Positions 1 through 9,900 of a stretch of 64,000 bases of DNA are shown here, in pieces. This stretch comes from Streptomyces sp. 846.5 (GTDB lineage Bacteria > Actinomycetota > Actinomycetes > Streptomycetales > Streptomycetaceae): assembly GCF_004365705.1 (NCBI RefSeq), contig NZ_SOBN01000001.1, positions 2,714,001-2,778,000 of the forward strand. The letters run 5' to 3'. Under the pieces are notes generated by a model that saw nothing but the letters and a program-made list of their open reading frames with translations, was not told the DNA's origin and ran no database searches. The first letter of the stretch is position 1, and every line of letters starts with the position of its first letter. The position numbers were made by a program, and so were the translations under genes.

Positions 1-2598
1 GATCATGTCCACCGGCAGTCGGCGCAGCCCGCTGAGCGGGGCCCCGAGGCCGCCGAACCCGTCCAGCGCGATCCCGACGCCGAGCCTGCGCAGCGCGGTG
101 AGCCTGCGGACCAGTTCGTCGGAGTGGTGGCTGCGGATGTCGGCGGCGTCGCCCTCGGCGATCTCCAGGAGTAAGGAATCCGCGGGCAGGCCGCTGCGCA
201 GCAGTATGGCCTCGATGGTCTCGCACAGCCCGGGCGCGGCCAGTCTGCGGGCCGGCAGCCGGAGCGCCACCGGGAGCTGGGAGACGGTGGCGCCGAGCCG
301 GTCCCGGCGTTCCCTGGACAGCTGCAGCGCCTGCTCGACCATCCAGCGGGTGAACCGGGCCGCACGGTCGCCGCCCTCCGAGGCCCGCAGGAACTCGGCC
401 GGGGTGAGCAGCAGGCCCTGCGCCGAGCGCCAGCGGGCCTGCGCCGACAGGGCGACCACCTCTCCGGACTCCAGGTCGACGACGGGCTGGTGCAGCAGGG
501 CGAACTGGCCCTCGCGCACCGCGATCCTGAGCCGCTGCTCCAGCTCGGTGCGACGGTGCAGCTCGGTGCGCAGTTGCGGGTCGTAGACGGCGACCCGGCC
601 CTTGCCGTTCTTCTTGGCCTGGTACATCGCCAGATCGGCGTTGCGCAGCAGCCTGGCCGGGGTGATCCCCGGCTCGGCGAAGGCGATGCCGATGCTGGCG
701 GCGACGCCGAGCTCCTCGCTGCCGATCCAGTACGGCGCGGACAGCGCCGCGCGCAGCCGCTCGGCGACCTCCGCGGCCTGCTCCTGGTCGAGCCCGGTCA
801 GCAGCACCGCGAACTCGTCGCCGCCCAGGCGGGCCACGGTGTCCCCGGTGCGGACGGTGTCCTGGAGCCTGCGGGCCGCCTGCACCAGCAGTTCGTCGCC
901 GACCTGGTGTCCGGCGCTGTCGTTGACGGCCTTGAAGCCGTCGAGGTCGAGGAAGAGCACCGCGACGCCCTCGGCCGTCTTCGGTGGCGTCCTGTTGAGT
1001 GCAGCCCTGCCGCGGTTCAGGAACAGAGCGCGGTTGGGCAGGTCGGTGAGCGCGTCGTGGAACGCGTTGTGCTCCAACTGCGCCTGCAGTCGCACCCGTT
1101 CGGAGACGTCCCGGCAGTTGAAGATCAGTCCGTCGCGGTAGCGGTTCACCGTGGACTCGACGTCCAGCCACTCCCCCGCGCCGGAGCGCACCCGGCACTC
1201 GATCCTCGCGGTCGGCTCCTGGGCCGGACTCTGCGCGAGGTAGCGCTGCACCTCCCAGAGGACGTGCCCGAGGTCGTCCGGGTGGACCATCTCCGGCAGC
1301 CGGGTGCCGACCAGCTCCTCGGCCGGACGGCCGTAGACGCCGGCGGCGGCCGGGCTGACATAGCGCAGGATGCCGTCCGGGTCGGCGATCATGATGACGT
1401 CGCTGGAGCCCTGCACCAGCGAGCGGAAGTGGTTCTCCTGGTGCGAGAGCTTCTGCGCCAGCGACAGGTTGTCCAGCAGCATGATGCCCTGGCGAAGGAT
1501 CAGCGCGAACACCACGGTGCAAGCGACGATCAGCACGAAGCGGTCCAACTCGCGCTGCGCGAAGGCGTTGTAGATCAGGCCGACGGTGCAGACCCCGGCC
1601 GCGGCGTAGGGGGTCAGCACGCTGAAGGTGGAGGCGACCCTGGTGCGGCCCCCGGCGGAGGCGGCGGAGCCGCCGGTGCTGCTGGGCCTGGCCCAGGGGG
1701 CCCAGGCGAGCAGCATGCTGCCGGTGAACCAGCCGGCGTCCAGCAGCTGGCCGGAGTGGTAGGCGTCCCTGAGCGCCTGGCTGGTGAACAGGGCGTCGCA
1801 GAGCACGGTCAGGGCCAGCGCCACCATCGCGGTGTGCACGGCCGCCCGGTTGCTGTCACGGCTCCGGAAGCGCAGCCCCAGCACCATGCTGACCAGCAGG
1901 ATGTCCAGCACCGGGTAGGCCAGGGCCATGGACAGCCGCAGCGGGCTGCCGGAGTCGCCGTGGGCGGTGCGCGCCAGCGCGAGGCTCCAGCTGAGCGTCA
2001 GCAGCGAGCCGGCGATAAGCCAGCCGTCCAGCGCCAGGCAGAGCCAACCCGCCGCGTTGCGGGGCCGTTTGGCGAGCAGCAGCAGGCCGAGGATGGCCGG
2101 CGGGGCGAACATCAGGAAGGCGTAGTCGGCGACGGAGGGCGTCGGGATCGGCACCCGGAGCACCACCTCGTACCAGCCCCAGACGCCGTTGCCGACGGCG
2201 ACCATCAGCGAGGAGAGGCCGAAGCAGAGCCAGGCCGGTCGGTGCCGGCCGGCGGCGGTGCAGCTGTAGCCCAGGCAGGACAGCGACGCGGTGAGCGCGG
2301 CGGCGGAGAGTCCGAAGTCCCCCATGAAGTCGGCCAGGCCCGGCGAGCCCCAGCCCGAGGCCGAGCCGATCAGGTAGCCGAGGCAGAGCAGCACGATGAG
2401 CAGCCGAGGCAGCCGCGAGGCGGCGCCCGGCGGCGGATCCTCGCGCGGCTCCTCCGCTTCGTACGCGGAGAGGCTGCCCGAGAGCAGCCCCGGCGGGTCC
2501 AGGTCGGAGACGGACGCGATGGGGTCCTGCACGCTGAATCTCGGCACGGAATGCTCCTCGGCCCAGGGCGGGCCGGGCAGCACGGTCTTGGTACTCAC
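1..2598 (-). CDS. Membrane GGDEF/EAL protein with PAS domain (partial, C-terminus cut by window edge)
   Basis: Predicted diguanylate cyclase making c-di-GMP at the inner face of the membrane. About residues 50-380 are hydrophobic and hold several membrane segments, followed by a PAS domain (about 386-490), GGDEF (about 500-670) and EAL. GGDEF at 592-596 is intact, with an RTGD inhibitory I-site exactly five residues before it. The EAL triplet is replaced by SAQ (718-720), and the DDFG-type motif reads LDGFGG, so the phosphodiesterase half looks inactive. The GTG start at 2598 is chosen because GGAGGGGGAG lies about 8 bases upstream; an adjacent GTG at 2601 is possible. The EAL end continues beyond base 1. 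A GGDEF-EAL gene also sits on this side of gatB in other streptomycetes (from memory). Confidence 0.9.
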   Translation of the reverse strand, partial: MSTKTVLPGPPWAEEHSVPRFSVQDPIASVSDLDPPGLLSGSLSAYEAEEPREDPPPGAASRLPRLLIVLLCLGYLIGSASGWGSPGLADFMGDFGLSAAALTASLSCLGYSCTAAGRHRPAWLCFGLSSLMVAVGNGVWGWYEVVLRVPIPTPSVADYAFLMFAPPAILGLLLLAKRPRNAAGWLCLALDGWLIAGSLLTLSWSLALARTAHGDSGSPLRLSMALAYPVLDILLVSMVLGLRFRSRDSNRAAVHTAMVALALTVLCDALFTSQALRDAYHSGQLLDAGWFTGSMLLAWAPWARPSSTGGSAASAGGRTRVASTFSVLTPYAAAGVCTVGLIYNAFAQRELDRFVLIVACTVVFALILRQGIMLLDNLSLAQKLSHQENHFRSLVQGSSDVIMIADPDGILRYVSPAAAGVYGRPAEELVGTRLPEMVHPDDLGHVLWEVQRYLAQSPAQEPTARIECRVRSGAGEWLDVESTVNRYRDGLIFNCRDVSERVRLQAQLEHNAFHDALTDLPNRALFLNRGRAALNRTPPKTAEGVAVLFLDLDGFKAVNDSAGHQVGDELLVQAARRLQDTVRTGDTVARLGGDEFAVLLTGLDQEQAAEVAERLRAALSAPYWIGSEELGVAASIGIAFAEPGITPARLLRNADLAMYQAKKNGKGRVAVYDPQLRTELHRRTELEQRLRIAVREGQFALLHQPVVDLESGEVVALSAQARWRSAQGLLLTPAEFLRASEGGDRAARFTRWMVEQALQLSRERRDRLGATVSQLPVALRLPARRLAAPGLCETIEAILLRSGLPADSLLLEIAEGDAADIRSHHSDELVRRLTALRRLGVGIALDGFGGLGAPLSGLRRLPVDMI

Positions 2599-2864
2599 CA
2601 CCGGTAACTCCCCCTCCGGCCCCGGGTGCGGGCGGAGCAGCGATGCGGATCGCTCCGTACCGGCTCTCCCGGTCGGGACCTTACACCACTCTCGTCACTC
2701 TACGACATCCATGCTCAACTCAGAGTAACTGAACGCGTTGGGAAGGCTCTGCGGGATCGGTGGGGGCGGCTGGGAACCAGCCGAATGGCCAGGCGTGCGG
2801 GGGTGTTGGGGGCGCGACGGGGGGCGCGGGCGGAGGCATTGCCGCGATGTTCAGCACCGTAGAT

Positions 2865-2890
2865 GGTTCTCGCGCAGTTCCCCGCGCCCC
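2865..2890. repeat. Dispersed palindromic repeat, copy 1
   Basis: One arm of the family with core GCGCAGTTCCCCGCGCCCC. Further copies lie at 14.1-14.3, 22.1, 23.6 and 43.6 kb, all between genes. It abuts the terminator hairpin of the neighbouring dehydrogenase gene. Repeats with this core are common between genes in Streptomyces (from memory). Confidence 0.8.
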
Positions 2891-2911
2891 TTTAGGCCTG
2901 AAGGCCTAAAG
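2890..2911. terminator. Hairpin overlapping the dehydrogenase stop codon
   Basis: Perfect 9-bp stem (CTTTAGGCC / GGCCTAAAG) with a TGAA loop. The TAG stop of the minus-strand dehydrogenase (2906-2908) lies inside the right arm. It probably ends the operon of the two LuxR-type regulators and the dehydrogenase. No clear T-tract follows, as is usual in streptomycetes. Confidence 0.6.
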
Positions 2912-3805
2912 GACGAAGGCGGCGAGTTGGGTGGTCAGGAGGCTGAGGGCGCGGGGGAGGAAGGCTGAGCTGGGGCCGCCGACGTGGGGGGTGATCAGGG
3001 TGTTCGGTGCGTGCCAGAGCGGGTGGTCGGCGGGCAGCGGTTCGGGGTCGGTGACGTCCAGGGCCGCGCTGATGCGGCCGGTCTCCAGCTCCGCGAGCAG
3101 GGCCTTGGTGTCGACGACGGCGCCGCGCGCGATGTTGACGAGCAGGGCGCCGTCCTTCATCCGGGCCAGGAAGTCGGCGTCGGCGAAGTGCCGGGTCTGC
3201 TCGGTCAGCGGGACCAGCAGCACCACCACGTCCGCGGTCGGCAGCAGCTCGGGGAGCTCGTCGAGGGCGTGCACCGGGCCGAGGGGCGCGGAGCGCGCGC
3301 TGCGCGCCACCCGTACGATCTCGCACTCAAACGGCAGCAGCCGCGCCTCCAGTGCCGCGCCGATGGAGCCGTAGCCGGCGATCAGCACCGTGCGGTCGGC
3401 CAGCGCGGGGCGGAAGTGCTGGTCCCACACCCCGTCGGCCTGGTTCCTGACGAACTGCGGGATGCCGCGCAGCGAGGCCAGCACCAGCGTCACCGCGAGC
3501 TCGGCGGTGCTGGCGTCGTGCAGACCCCGGGCGTTCTGCAGGGTCACCCCCTCGGGCAGGTGCGGCAGTACGTCGTCGACGCCGGCGGTGAGCGTCTGCA
3601 CGGTGCGCAGCGCGGGCAGCCGCGGCAGCAGGGCCACCGCGGCCGCATGCCGCATGTAGGGAAGGCAGTAGAACTCGACGCCGTCGAGCACCCGCTGCTC
3701 CGGCGGCGGTCCCGCACCGTCCCAGACGGCGATCTCGTCGGCGGAGACCCCGGCGGGCAGGGTGCCGAGCTGCTCGGGCGGATAGGGCAGGAGGTAACGG
3801 GCCAT
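2906..3805 (-). CDS. D-isomer-specific 2-hydroxyacid dehydrogenase
   Basis: NAD(P)-dependent oxidoreductase of the D-2-hydroxyacid/phosphoglycerate dehydrogenase fold, cytoplasmic, 299 aa (slightly short for the family). The Rossmann motif GYGSIG is near residue 144. The catalytic Arg lies in NIARGAVVD, the Glu in LDVTDPEPLP and the His in ITPHVGG, so all three catalytic positions are present. The substrate is not predictable. ATG 3805 starts only 10 bases after the stop of the upstream LuxR-type regulator and has no evident ribosome site, which suggests coupled translation in one transcript. Its stop lies in a terminator-like hairpin. Confidence 0.88.
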   Translation of the reverse strand: MARYLLPYPPEQLGTLPAGVSADEIAVWDGAGPPPEQRVLDGVEFYCLPYMRHAAAVALLPRLPALRTVQTLTAGVDDVLPHLPEGVTLQNARGLHDASTAELAVTLVLASLRGIPQFVRNQADGVWDQHFRPALADRTVLIAGYGSIGAALEARLLPFECEIVRVARSARSAPLGPVHALDELPELLPTADVVVLLVPLTEQTRHFADADFLARMKDGALLVNIARGAVVDTKALLAELETGRISAALDVTDPEPLPADHPLWHAPNTLITPHVGGPSSAFLPRALSLLTTQLAAFVL

Positions 3806-3815
3806 GGTGGCGAGG

Positions 3816-6800
3816 CTATCGCGGCGCGACCAGATGCAGCCGGTGGGCCAGGGCGGCGGCCTCGCCCCGTCCGGTCACCTCCAGCTTGGCCAGGATGTTG
3901 GAGACATGGACGCTCGCCGTCTTCGGCGAGATGTACAGCTCCTCCGCGATCTGACGGTTGGTCCGCCCCAGCGCCACCAGCCGCAGCACCGCGAGCTCAC
4001 GCGGCGTCAGATGGAAGGCGACGGCGCTCGGTTCGTCAACCGCCGACGCCGCCGCCGGCTGCTCGGTGCGGAGCCCGGCCCGCTCGATCAGCAGTTGCAC
4101 GGACTGCCGCAGTCCCTGCTCCCCCTGCCGTTCGGCCAGGTCCAGCGCCTCGGCGGCGGCCGCGGCGGCCGGGCCGCGCTCCCCCTCGGTGGCCAGCCGC
4201 TCCGCCGCGCGGTACAGCGCCAGGGCGCGCGGTCCCGGCGATTCCAGCCCGGCCACCGCCTCCGCCGCAGCGAGCCACAGGGCCGCGCTGTCGCTCCGTT
4301 CGGCGCGGGCGAGTTCGGCCTCCAGCAGCGGCGCCCACGCGGCCGAGAGCGGATTGACCGTGCTCAGCCCGATTGCGGCGGCACGGATCCGCTGCAGCGA
4401 CGCGGGCCGGTCCTCGGCCGAGCCCGGCAGTTCATAGCCGTCGGCCTCGGCCGCGGCTGCGTGGAACAGCAAGGGCCAGGCGTGCCGCTCGTAGCCCCGG
4501 TCCAGACCCTGGTCCAGCACGGCGAGCAGCTCGGCCCTGGCATCGCCGAACCGTCCCTCCTGGCAGGCGATCCGAACCGCCAGCAGCGCCGCCGGCACGT
4601 ACTTCTGCGGCTGCCAGTCGGCCCCCAGCGCCCGGGCCGCCTCCAGCTGCGCGGTGGCCTGCGCGGTGTCCCCGCACATCAGCGCCAGATCGCCGCGGAG
4701 CCGTTCCAGGAAGTCGCGGTGCGCCTCCCGGCCGGAGCCGAAGGGCTCCTCGGCGAGCAGCTTCCCGGCCTCGTCCAGCTGCCCCAGGGACAGCAGCGCC
4801 TCGGCGAGGTTGCCCAGCATGATGGTGCCGCTGTAGGCCGCCATCCCGTTCATCCGGATCAGGGCCAGACCGGCCCGCGCGGCCTCGACCGAGCGGGCGG
4901 AGCGGCCCTCGGCCTCGTAGTGGTGCGAGAGGTTGATGTAGACCCTGGACCGGAGCTCGATGTCACCGGTGGCGGCGGCCTCCTCGATCAGGCCGGCCAC
5001 GGCGGCCTCGGCGTGCTCGTGGTCGTCGAAGATCCGGTACAGGCTGCCCAGGGTCAGCCGGGCGTGCAGCTCGGTGCTGCGGGCGCCGACCGTCCGTGCC
5101 ACCTCGGCGGCGCGCCGGGCCATCTCCAGGTCCTCCCGGCGGGCGTCGTCCAGAGTGCCCTCGGTGGCCAGCCGGTTGAGCACATCCGCGAGCACGGCGG
5201 TGGGCGGCCCGTCGCCGACCAGGCGCAGGGCGCGGTCGATGTCCTCGCGGGCGGTCCCGCCGGAGCGGTAGCGGACGGCGCGTCCGCGCTGCATCAGGAA
5301 CCAGGCGGCACGCTGCGGGTCCTCGGTCTCGTCCACGATCCGCAGGGCCTTCTTGATGAAGCGCAGGCCCCGGTCGTGCTCGCCGCTGTACATGGCCGCG
5401 ACGGCGGCCTGGGCGAGCACATCGGTCATCCGCAGCCGGCCACAGTCGTGCTCGGCGCCGGGCGGACAGGTGCAGACGGGGTAGGTCGCGTCGGTCGGCT
5501 CGACCCCCATCAGGCCGGCGAGGACCTGCTCCGGTACGTCGTCCCACAGGTCCAGGGCCCGTACCAGCATTCTGAGCTGCTCGGCGAAGGCGTTGCGGCG
5601 GCGGGCCTGCAGCCCCGCCTCCAGAGCGGCGGGCAGGGCCAGCGCCGCGTCGCGGGCGTGGTACCAGTAGTCGGCGAGCCGGGCGGCGCGCTGGTCCGCG
5701 GCGACCAGCTCCGGGTGCTCGGCCAGGACACCGGCGTAGCGGCGGTTGATCCGGCTGCGCTCCCCCGGCATCAGGTCGTCCGAGACCGCCTCGCGGACCA
5801 GGGCGTGGCGGTAGCAGTAGCCGTCCAGGTCGGCGCTGGGCTGGATGATGTTGGCGCCCACGGCGGTGCGCAGCACCTCGGTGAGCTCGTCCTCGGGGTG
5901 TCCGGCGACCGCGGCGAGCAGCCGGTGCTCGACCGCCGATCCACCCTCGGCCAGGATCCGCAGGATGCCCTGGCTCTCCTCCGGCATCGTCTCGACCCGT
6001 ACCAGCAGCAGGTCGCGCAGCGAGTCGGTGAGGCCGCGGCCCGCGCCCTGCTGTTCGGAGACGGCGAGCTCCTCCACGAAGAAGGGATTGCCCTCGGAGC
6101 GCTCGTAGACCCACTGGACCAGGTCGTCACCGGGGACCCGGGGGTGCAGGATGCCGGCCAGCTGACGGGCCACCTCGGCCCGGGCCAGCCTGGGCAGTTC
6201 GAACCGCTGGACGGTGCGGAGCCGCTCCAGCTCGGCCAGGTAGGGTCGGACCGGGTGGCGGCGGTGCAGGTCGTCGCTGCGGTAGGTGGCGAGCAGGACG
6301 ACCCTGGCCCCCTGCAGGGTGCGCACCAGATAGGCCAGCAGCTCCCGGGTGGAGCGGTCGGACCAGTGCAGGTCCTCGACGGCCAGGACCAGGGTGCGGT
6401 CCTCCGTCAGCCGTTCGAAGAGCCGCGCGGTGTGCTCGAACAGGCGGGCGCGGGCGAAGGCGTCATGGGCCTCGGGCGGGGCCTCCCCGAAGTCCGGGAG
6501 CAGCCGGGCCAGGCTGCTCTCATAACCCTCGGCGGCGCGGACCAGCTCCTTGCCGAGCTCCCGGTGCAGCCGGCGCAGCATGGTAGCGAACGGCGCGTAC
6601 GGCAGGCCCTCGGCGCCCATCTCCAGGCAGCCGCCGACGGAGACCACCGCACTGCCCGACAGTGCCGCCCGCTGGAACTCCTCCAGCAGCCGGGTCTTGC
6701 CGACCCCCGCCTCACCGCCGATCAGGACGGCCTGCGGCATCCCGTCCCCGGCCCGGCGCAGCGCGGCGTCCAGCGCCGCGAGTTCCGAACTCCGGCCGAC

Positions 6801-6842
6801 GAACCGGGGGCTTACCGATATCCGCTCCACGGGGCCGAGCAT
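3816..6842 (-). CDS. LuxR-family ATPase regulator (LAL type), copy 1
   Basis: Large transcription activator of 1008 aa: N-terminal AAA ATPase with Walker A GGEAGVGKT (about residues 42-50) and Walker B-like LAVEDLHWSD, a long helical repeat region, and a C-terminal LuxR helix-turn-helix in the last 65 residues (LTPRELAVLRLVALGRTNRQ). LAL proteins usually sense a ligand or partner and act as ATP-dependent activators; the ligand here is unknown. ATG 6842 is chosen because the first residues match those of the paralogue just upstream; an upstream GTG (6884) lacks a ribosome site. A YPVCTC...DC cluster sits near residue 455. It follows its paralogue by 59 bp and precedes the dehydrogenase. Confidence 0.9.
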   Translation of the reverse strand: MLGPVERISVSPRFVGRSSELAALDAALRRAGDGMPQAVLIGGEAGVGKTRLLEEFQRAALSGSAVVSVGGCLEMGAEGLPYAPFATMLRRLHRELGKELVRAAEGYESSLARLLPDFGEAPPEAHDAFARARLFEHTARLFERLTEDRTLVLAVEDLHWSDRSTRELLAYLVRTLQGARVVLLATYRSDDLHRRHPVRPYLAELERLRTVQRFELPRLARAEVARQLAGILHPRVPGDDLVQWVYERSEGNPFFVEELAVSEQQGAGRGLTDSLRDLLLVRVETMPEESQGILRILAEGGSAVEHRLLAAVAGHPEDELTEVLRTAVGANIIQPSADLDGYCYRHALVREAVSDDLMPGERSRINRRYAGVLAEHPELVAADQRAARLADYWYHARDAALALPAALEAGLQARRRNAFAEQLRMLVRALDLWDDVPEQVLAGLMGVEPTDATYPVCTCPPGAEHDCGRLRMTDVLAQAAVAAMYSGEHDRGLRFIKKALRIVDETEDPQRAAWFLMQRGRAVRYRSGGTAREDIDRALRLVGDGPPTAVLADVLNRLATEGTLDDARREDLEMARRAAEVARTVGARSTELHARLTLGSLYRIFDDHEHAEAAVAGLIEEAAATGDIELRSRVYINLSHHYEAEGRSARSVEAARAGLALIRMNGMAAYSGTIMLGNLAEALLSLGQLDEAGKLLAEEPFGSGREAHRDFLERLRGDLALMCGDTAQATAQLEAARALGADWQPQKYVPAALLAVRIACQEGRFGDARAELLAVLDQGLDRGYERHAWPLLFHAAAAEADGYELPGSAEDRPASLQRIRAAAIGLSTVNPLSAAWAPLLEAELARAERSDSAALWLAAAEAVAGLESPGPRALALYRAAERLATEGERGPAAAAAAEALDLAERQGEQGLRQSVQLLIERAGLRTEQPAAASAVDEPSAVAFHLTPRELAVLRLVALGRTNRQIAEELYISPKTASVHVSNILAKLEVTGRGEAAALAHRLHLVAPR

Positions 6843-6901
6843 CGCACACGGCGCCGACAGAGCCGCCTGATTTTTCGCGTGCACCGGCAGGAAAGGGCTG
6901 C

Positions 6902-9900
6902 TCAGGCGCCGACCGGGACCAGATGGAGCCGGTGCGCCATGGCGGCGGCCTCGCCGCGGCCGGTCACCTCCAGCTTGGCCAGGATGTTGGAGACATGGAC
7001 GCTCGCCGTCTTCGGCGAGATGTACAGCTCCTCCGCGATCTGACGGTTGGTCCGCCCCAGCGCCACCAGCCGCAGCACCGCGAGCTCACGCGGCGTCAGA
7101 TGGAAGGCGGGCAGCTCCGCGGAGGACACCGGCTCCGCCGGGGCCGGCTCGGCCGCGTGCAGACCGGCCCGCTCGGCGAGGCGCCGCGCCGCCGCCTGCA
7201 GCCGTACGTCGCCGTGCCGGGCGGCCTGCTCCTCGGCCCGGCGCAGCAGCGCGGCCGCCTCGGGCCGCCGCCCCCGCAGCGCCTCGGCCTCGGCGGCCCG
7301 CAGCAGCGCCAGGTCCAGCGGGTAGGGGAGGCCGAGCGGCTCCAGCACGGCCACCGCGCGCAGATACGGCTCGGCCTGGAACTCGCCCTCGGCGCGGGCG
7401 AGTTCGGCGTCCAGCAGCAGGGCGAACCCGTCTGCCAGCGGCCAGCCGCGCAGCAGCTGCGAGGCCGCCGCGCGCACCTGCTCCAGCACCGCGGGCCGGT
7501 CGGCGTCCAGGGCCGGGAGCCCGCGGGAGTCGGCCTCGGAGGCGGTGGCGTGCAGCAGCAGCGGCCAGACATAGCGGGACTTCCCGGAGGGGAAGCCCTC
7601 GCCGACGGCGGCCAGCAGCTCGGACCTGACCGCCTCGAAGCGCCCCTCGGCGGCGGCCAGCCGGATGGCCAGCTCGGACACCGGGAGCCAGCTCTGCGCT
7701 CGTACGGCGGACGGGTCGGCCTTGGCGTTCAGCAGATGCGTGGTCGCCGTCGGCAGGTCGTCACGCAGCAGGGCAATCAGGCCGCGGAGCCGGTTGAGGA
7801 AGGTGCCCTCGGTGCGGGTGTCCATCTCGCGGGAGGCGCCTTCGAGCGCTTCCAGGGCCTGGTCCAGCCGTCCGAGCGAGATCAGCGGCTCGACCCAGTT
7901 GCCGCGCAGTACCGAACCCGACGCCCCCAGCAGACCGTTGGCCCTGGCCATCTCGCAGCCTTCGCGAGCAGTGGCCACAGCCTGCTCCGAGCGGCCGAGC
8001 CCCTCGTAGACGTCCGAGAGGTTCACGTAGGCACGGGACATCAGGTCCGGTTCGTGCAGGGCGACAGCGCGGCTCAGCACATGCTGCAGCTCGGCCAGGC
8101 CCTCGGCCTCACGGCCCAGGATCACCTGAAGCGTGCCCAGGGTGACCCGGGCGTGCAGCTCCACCGGCTCGTCCCCGATCTGCCGGGCGATCCCGATGGC
8201 GCGCTCGGCCAGGGCGATGTCCTCGGCCTCGGGCCAGTCGACCATGTCGCAGGCGGCGAACCGGGCGAAGACCTCCGCCTGCACCGCGCTCGGCGGCCCG
8301 TTCTCGACCAGCGCGCGGGCCTTGGCCAGATCGGCGCGGCCGCTGTCGCCGGCGTCGCTGAGGAACTGGACCCGGGAGCGCTGGCCCCAGAACCAGGCGG
8401 CCCGGGACGGGTCGGTGGTCTCGTCGATATGACGCAGCGCCAGCTTGCAGAGGTTGAGGCAGCGTTCACGCTCCCCGCAGAGCCGGGCCGCGACCGCCGC
8501 CTCGGCGATCACGTCGACGTAGCGCAGGCGGCGGCAGCACTCACCGTCCGGGTCCTCGTCGCAGCTGCAGGCCGGGTAGGACTCGGCGTAGTCGGCGGGC
8601 CGGAGGTCGGCCAGGACCTCCTCGGGAACGCGGTCCCACAGCTCCAGGGCGCGCTCCAGCATCTGCAGCTGCTCGGCGAAGGCGTTGCGCCGCCGGGCCT
8701 CACGGCTGGCGTCCAGGGCGGCAGGCAGGGCGCGGGCCGGATCGCTCGCGCTGTACCAGTAGTTCGCCAGCCTGGTGGTCCGCTCCACGGCCGGCACCAG
8801 CTGCGGCTGCTCGCTGAGGACGGTCGCGTAGCGCCGGGTGATCCGGCCGCCCTCGCCGGGCAGCAGATCGTCGGCGACGGCCTCACGGACCAGGGCGTGC
8901 CGGAAGCGGTAACCGTCACCGTTCATGGTGGGGCGCAGGATGTTGGCGTCCACCGCGGTGCGCAGCGCGCCGATCAGCTCGTCCTCGGACAGTGGCAGCA
9001 CCGCCTGCAGCAGCCCGTACTCCACCGCCGATCCACCCAGCGCGAGGGTGCGCAGGACGGACTGCACCGCCTCCGGCAGCGCCTCGACCCGGACCAGCAG
9101 CAGATCGCGCAGTGACTCGGTCAGACCGGTGGAGCAGCCGCCCTGGTAGCTCGCGGCCAGCTCCTCCACGAAGAAGGGGATGCCCTCGGAACGGAGAAAG
9201 ATCTTGGACACCAGTGCTGCGTCCGGGGCGTCCGCCATGATGCCGAGCAGCTGGTCGGCGACCTCGGTGCGGCCCAGCCGCGGCAGCTCCAGCCGTTGGA
9301 CCGTGCGCAGCCGCTCCAGCTCGGCCAGGAAGGGGCGCAGCGGATGGCGGCGGTGCAGGTCGTCGCTGCGGTAGGTGGCGACGATGACCAGCCGCGAGGC
9401 GCGCAGCGAGCGCAGCAGGTAGACCAGCAGTTCCCGGGTGGAGCGGTCGGACCAGTGCAGGTCCTCCAGGGCCAGCACGATGGTGCGGTCCGCGGTCAGC
9501 CGCTCGAAGAGCTGGGCGGTGTGCTCGAACAGCCGGGCCCGGCCGAACTCGTCGTGGGCCTCGGGCACGGCGTGGCCCAGCTCGGGCAGCAGCTGCGCCA
9601 GCCGGCCCGCGCTGCCCGCCGCCGCCTGCTCCACCTCGACGCCCAGCTCATGGTGGAGCGCGCGCAGGGCGGCGGCGATCGGCGCGTACGGCAGGCCGTC
9701 CGCGCCGATCTCCACGCAACCGCCGACGGCGGCTACGGCCCCCCGCGCCGTAGCCGCACAGACGAACTCCTCCAGCAACCGGGTCTTGCCGACCCCGGCG
9801 TCCCCCGCGATGAGCAGCGCCTGCGGCTGCCCCTCCCCCGCCCGCTCCAGCGCCGCCGAGAGCTCCGCCATCTCGGCGGAACGGCCGACGAACACGGGGC

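Noticed and set aside
490-2607. 705-codon + strand open frame opposite the GGDEF/EAL gene
   Set aside because: Composition typical of antisense to a high-GC gene; the opposite strand encodes recognised PAS, GGDEF and EAL domains.
3804-7043. Very long open frame on the + strand opposite the first LuxR-type ATPase gene
   Set aside because: It mirrors the codon bias of the real minus-strand gene, has low-complexity Gly/Arg/Gln composition and no motifs; a high-GC antisense shadow.
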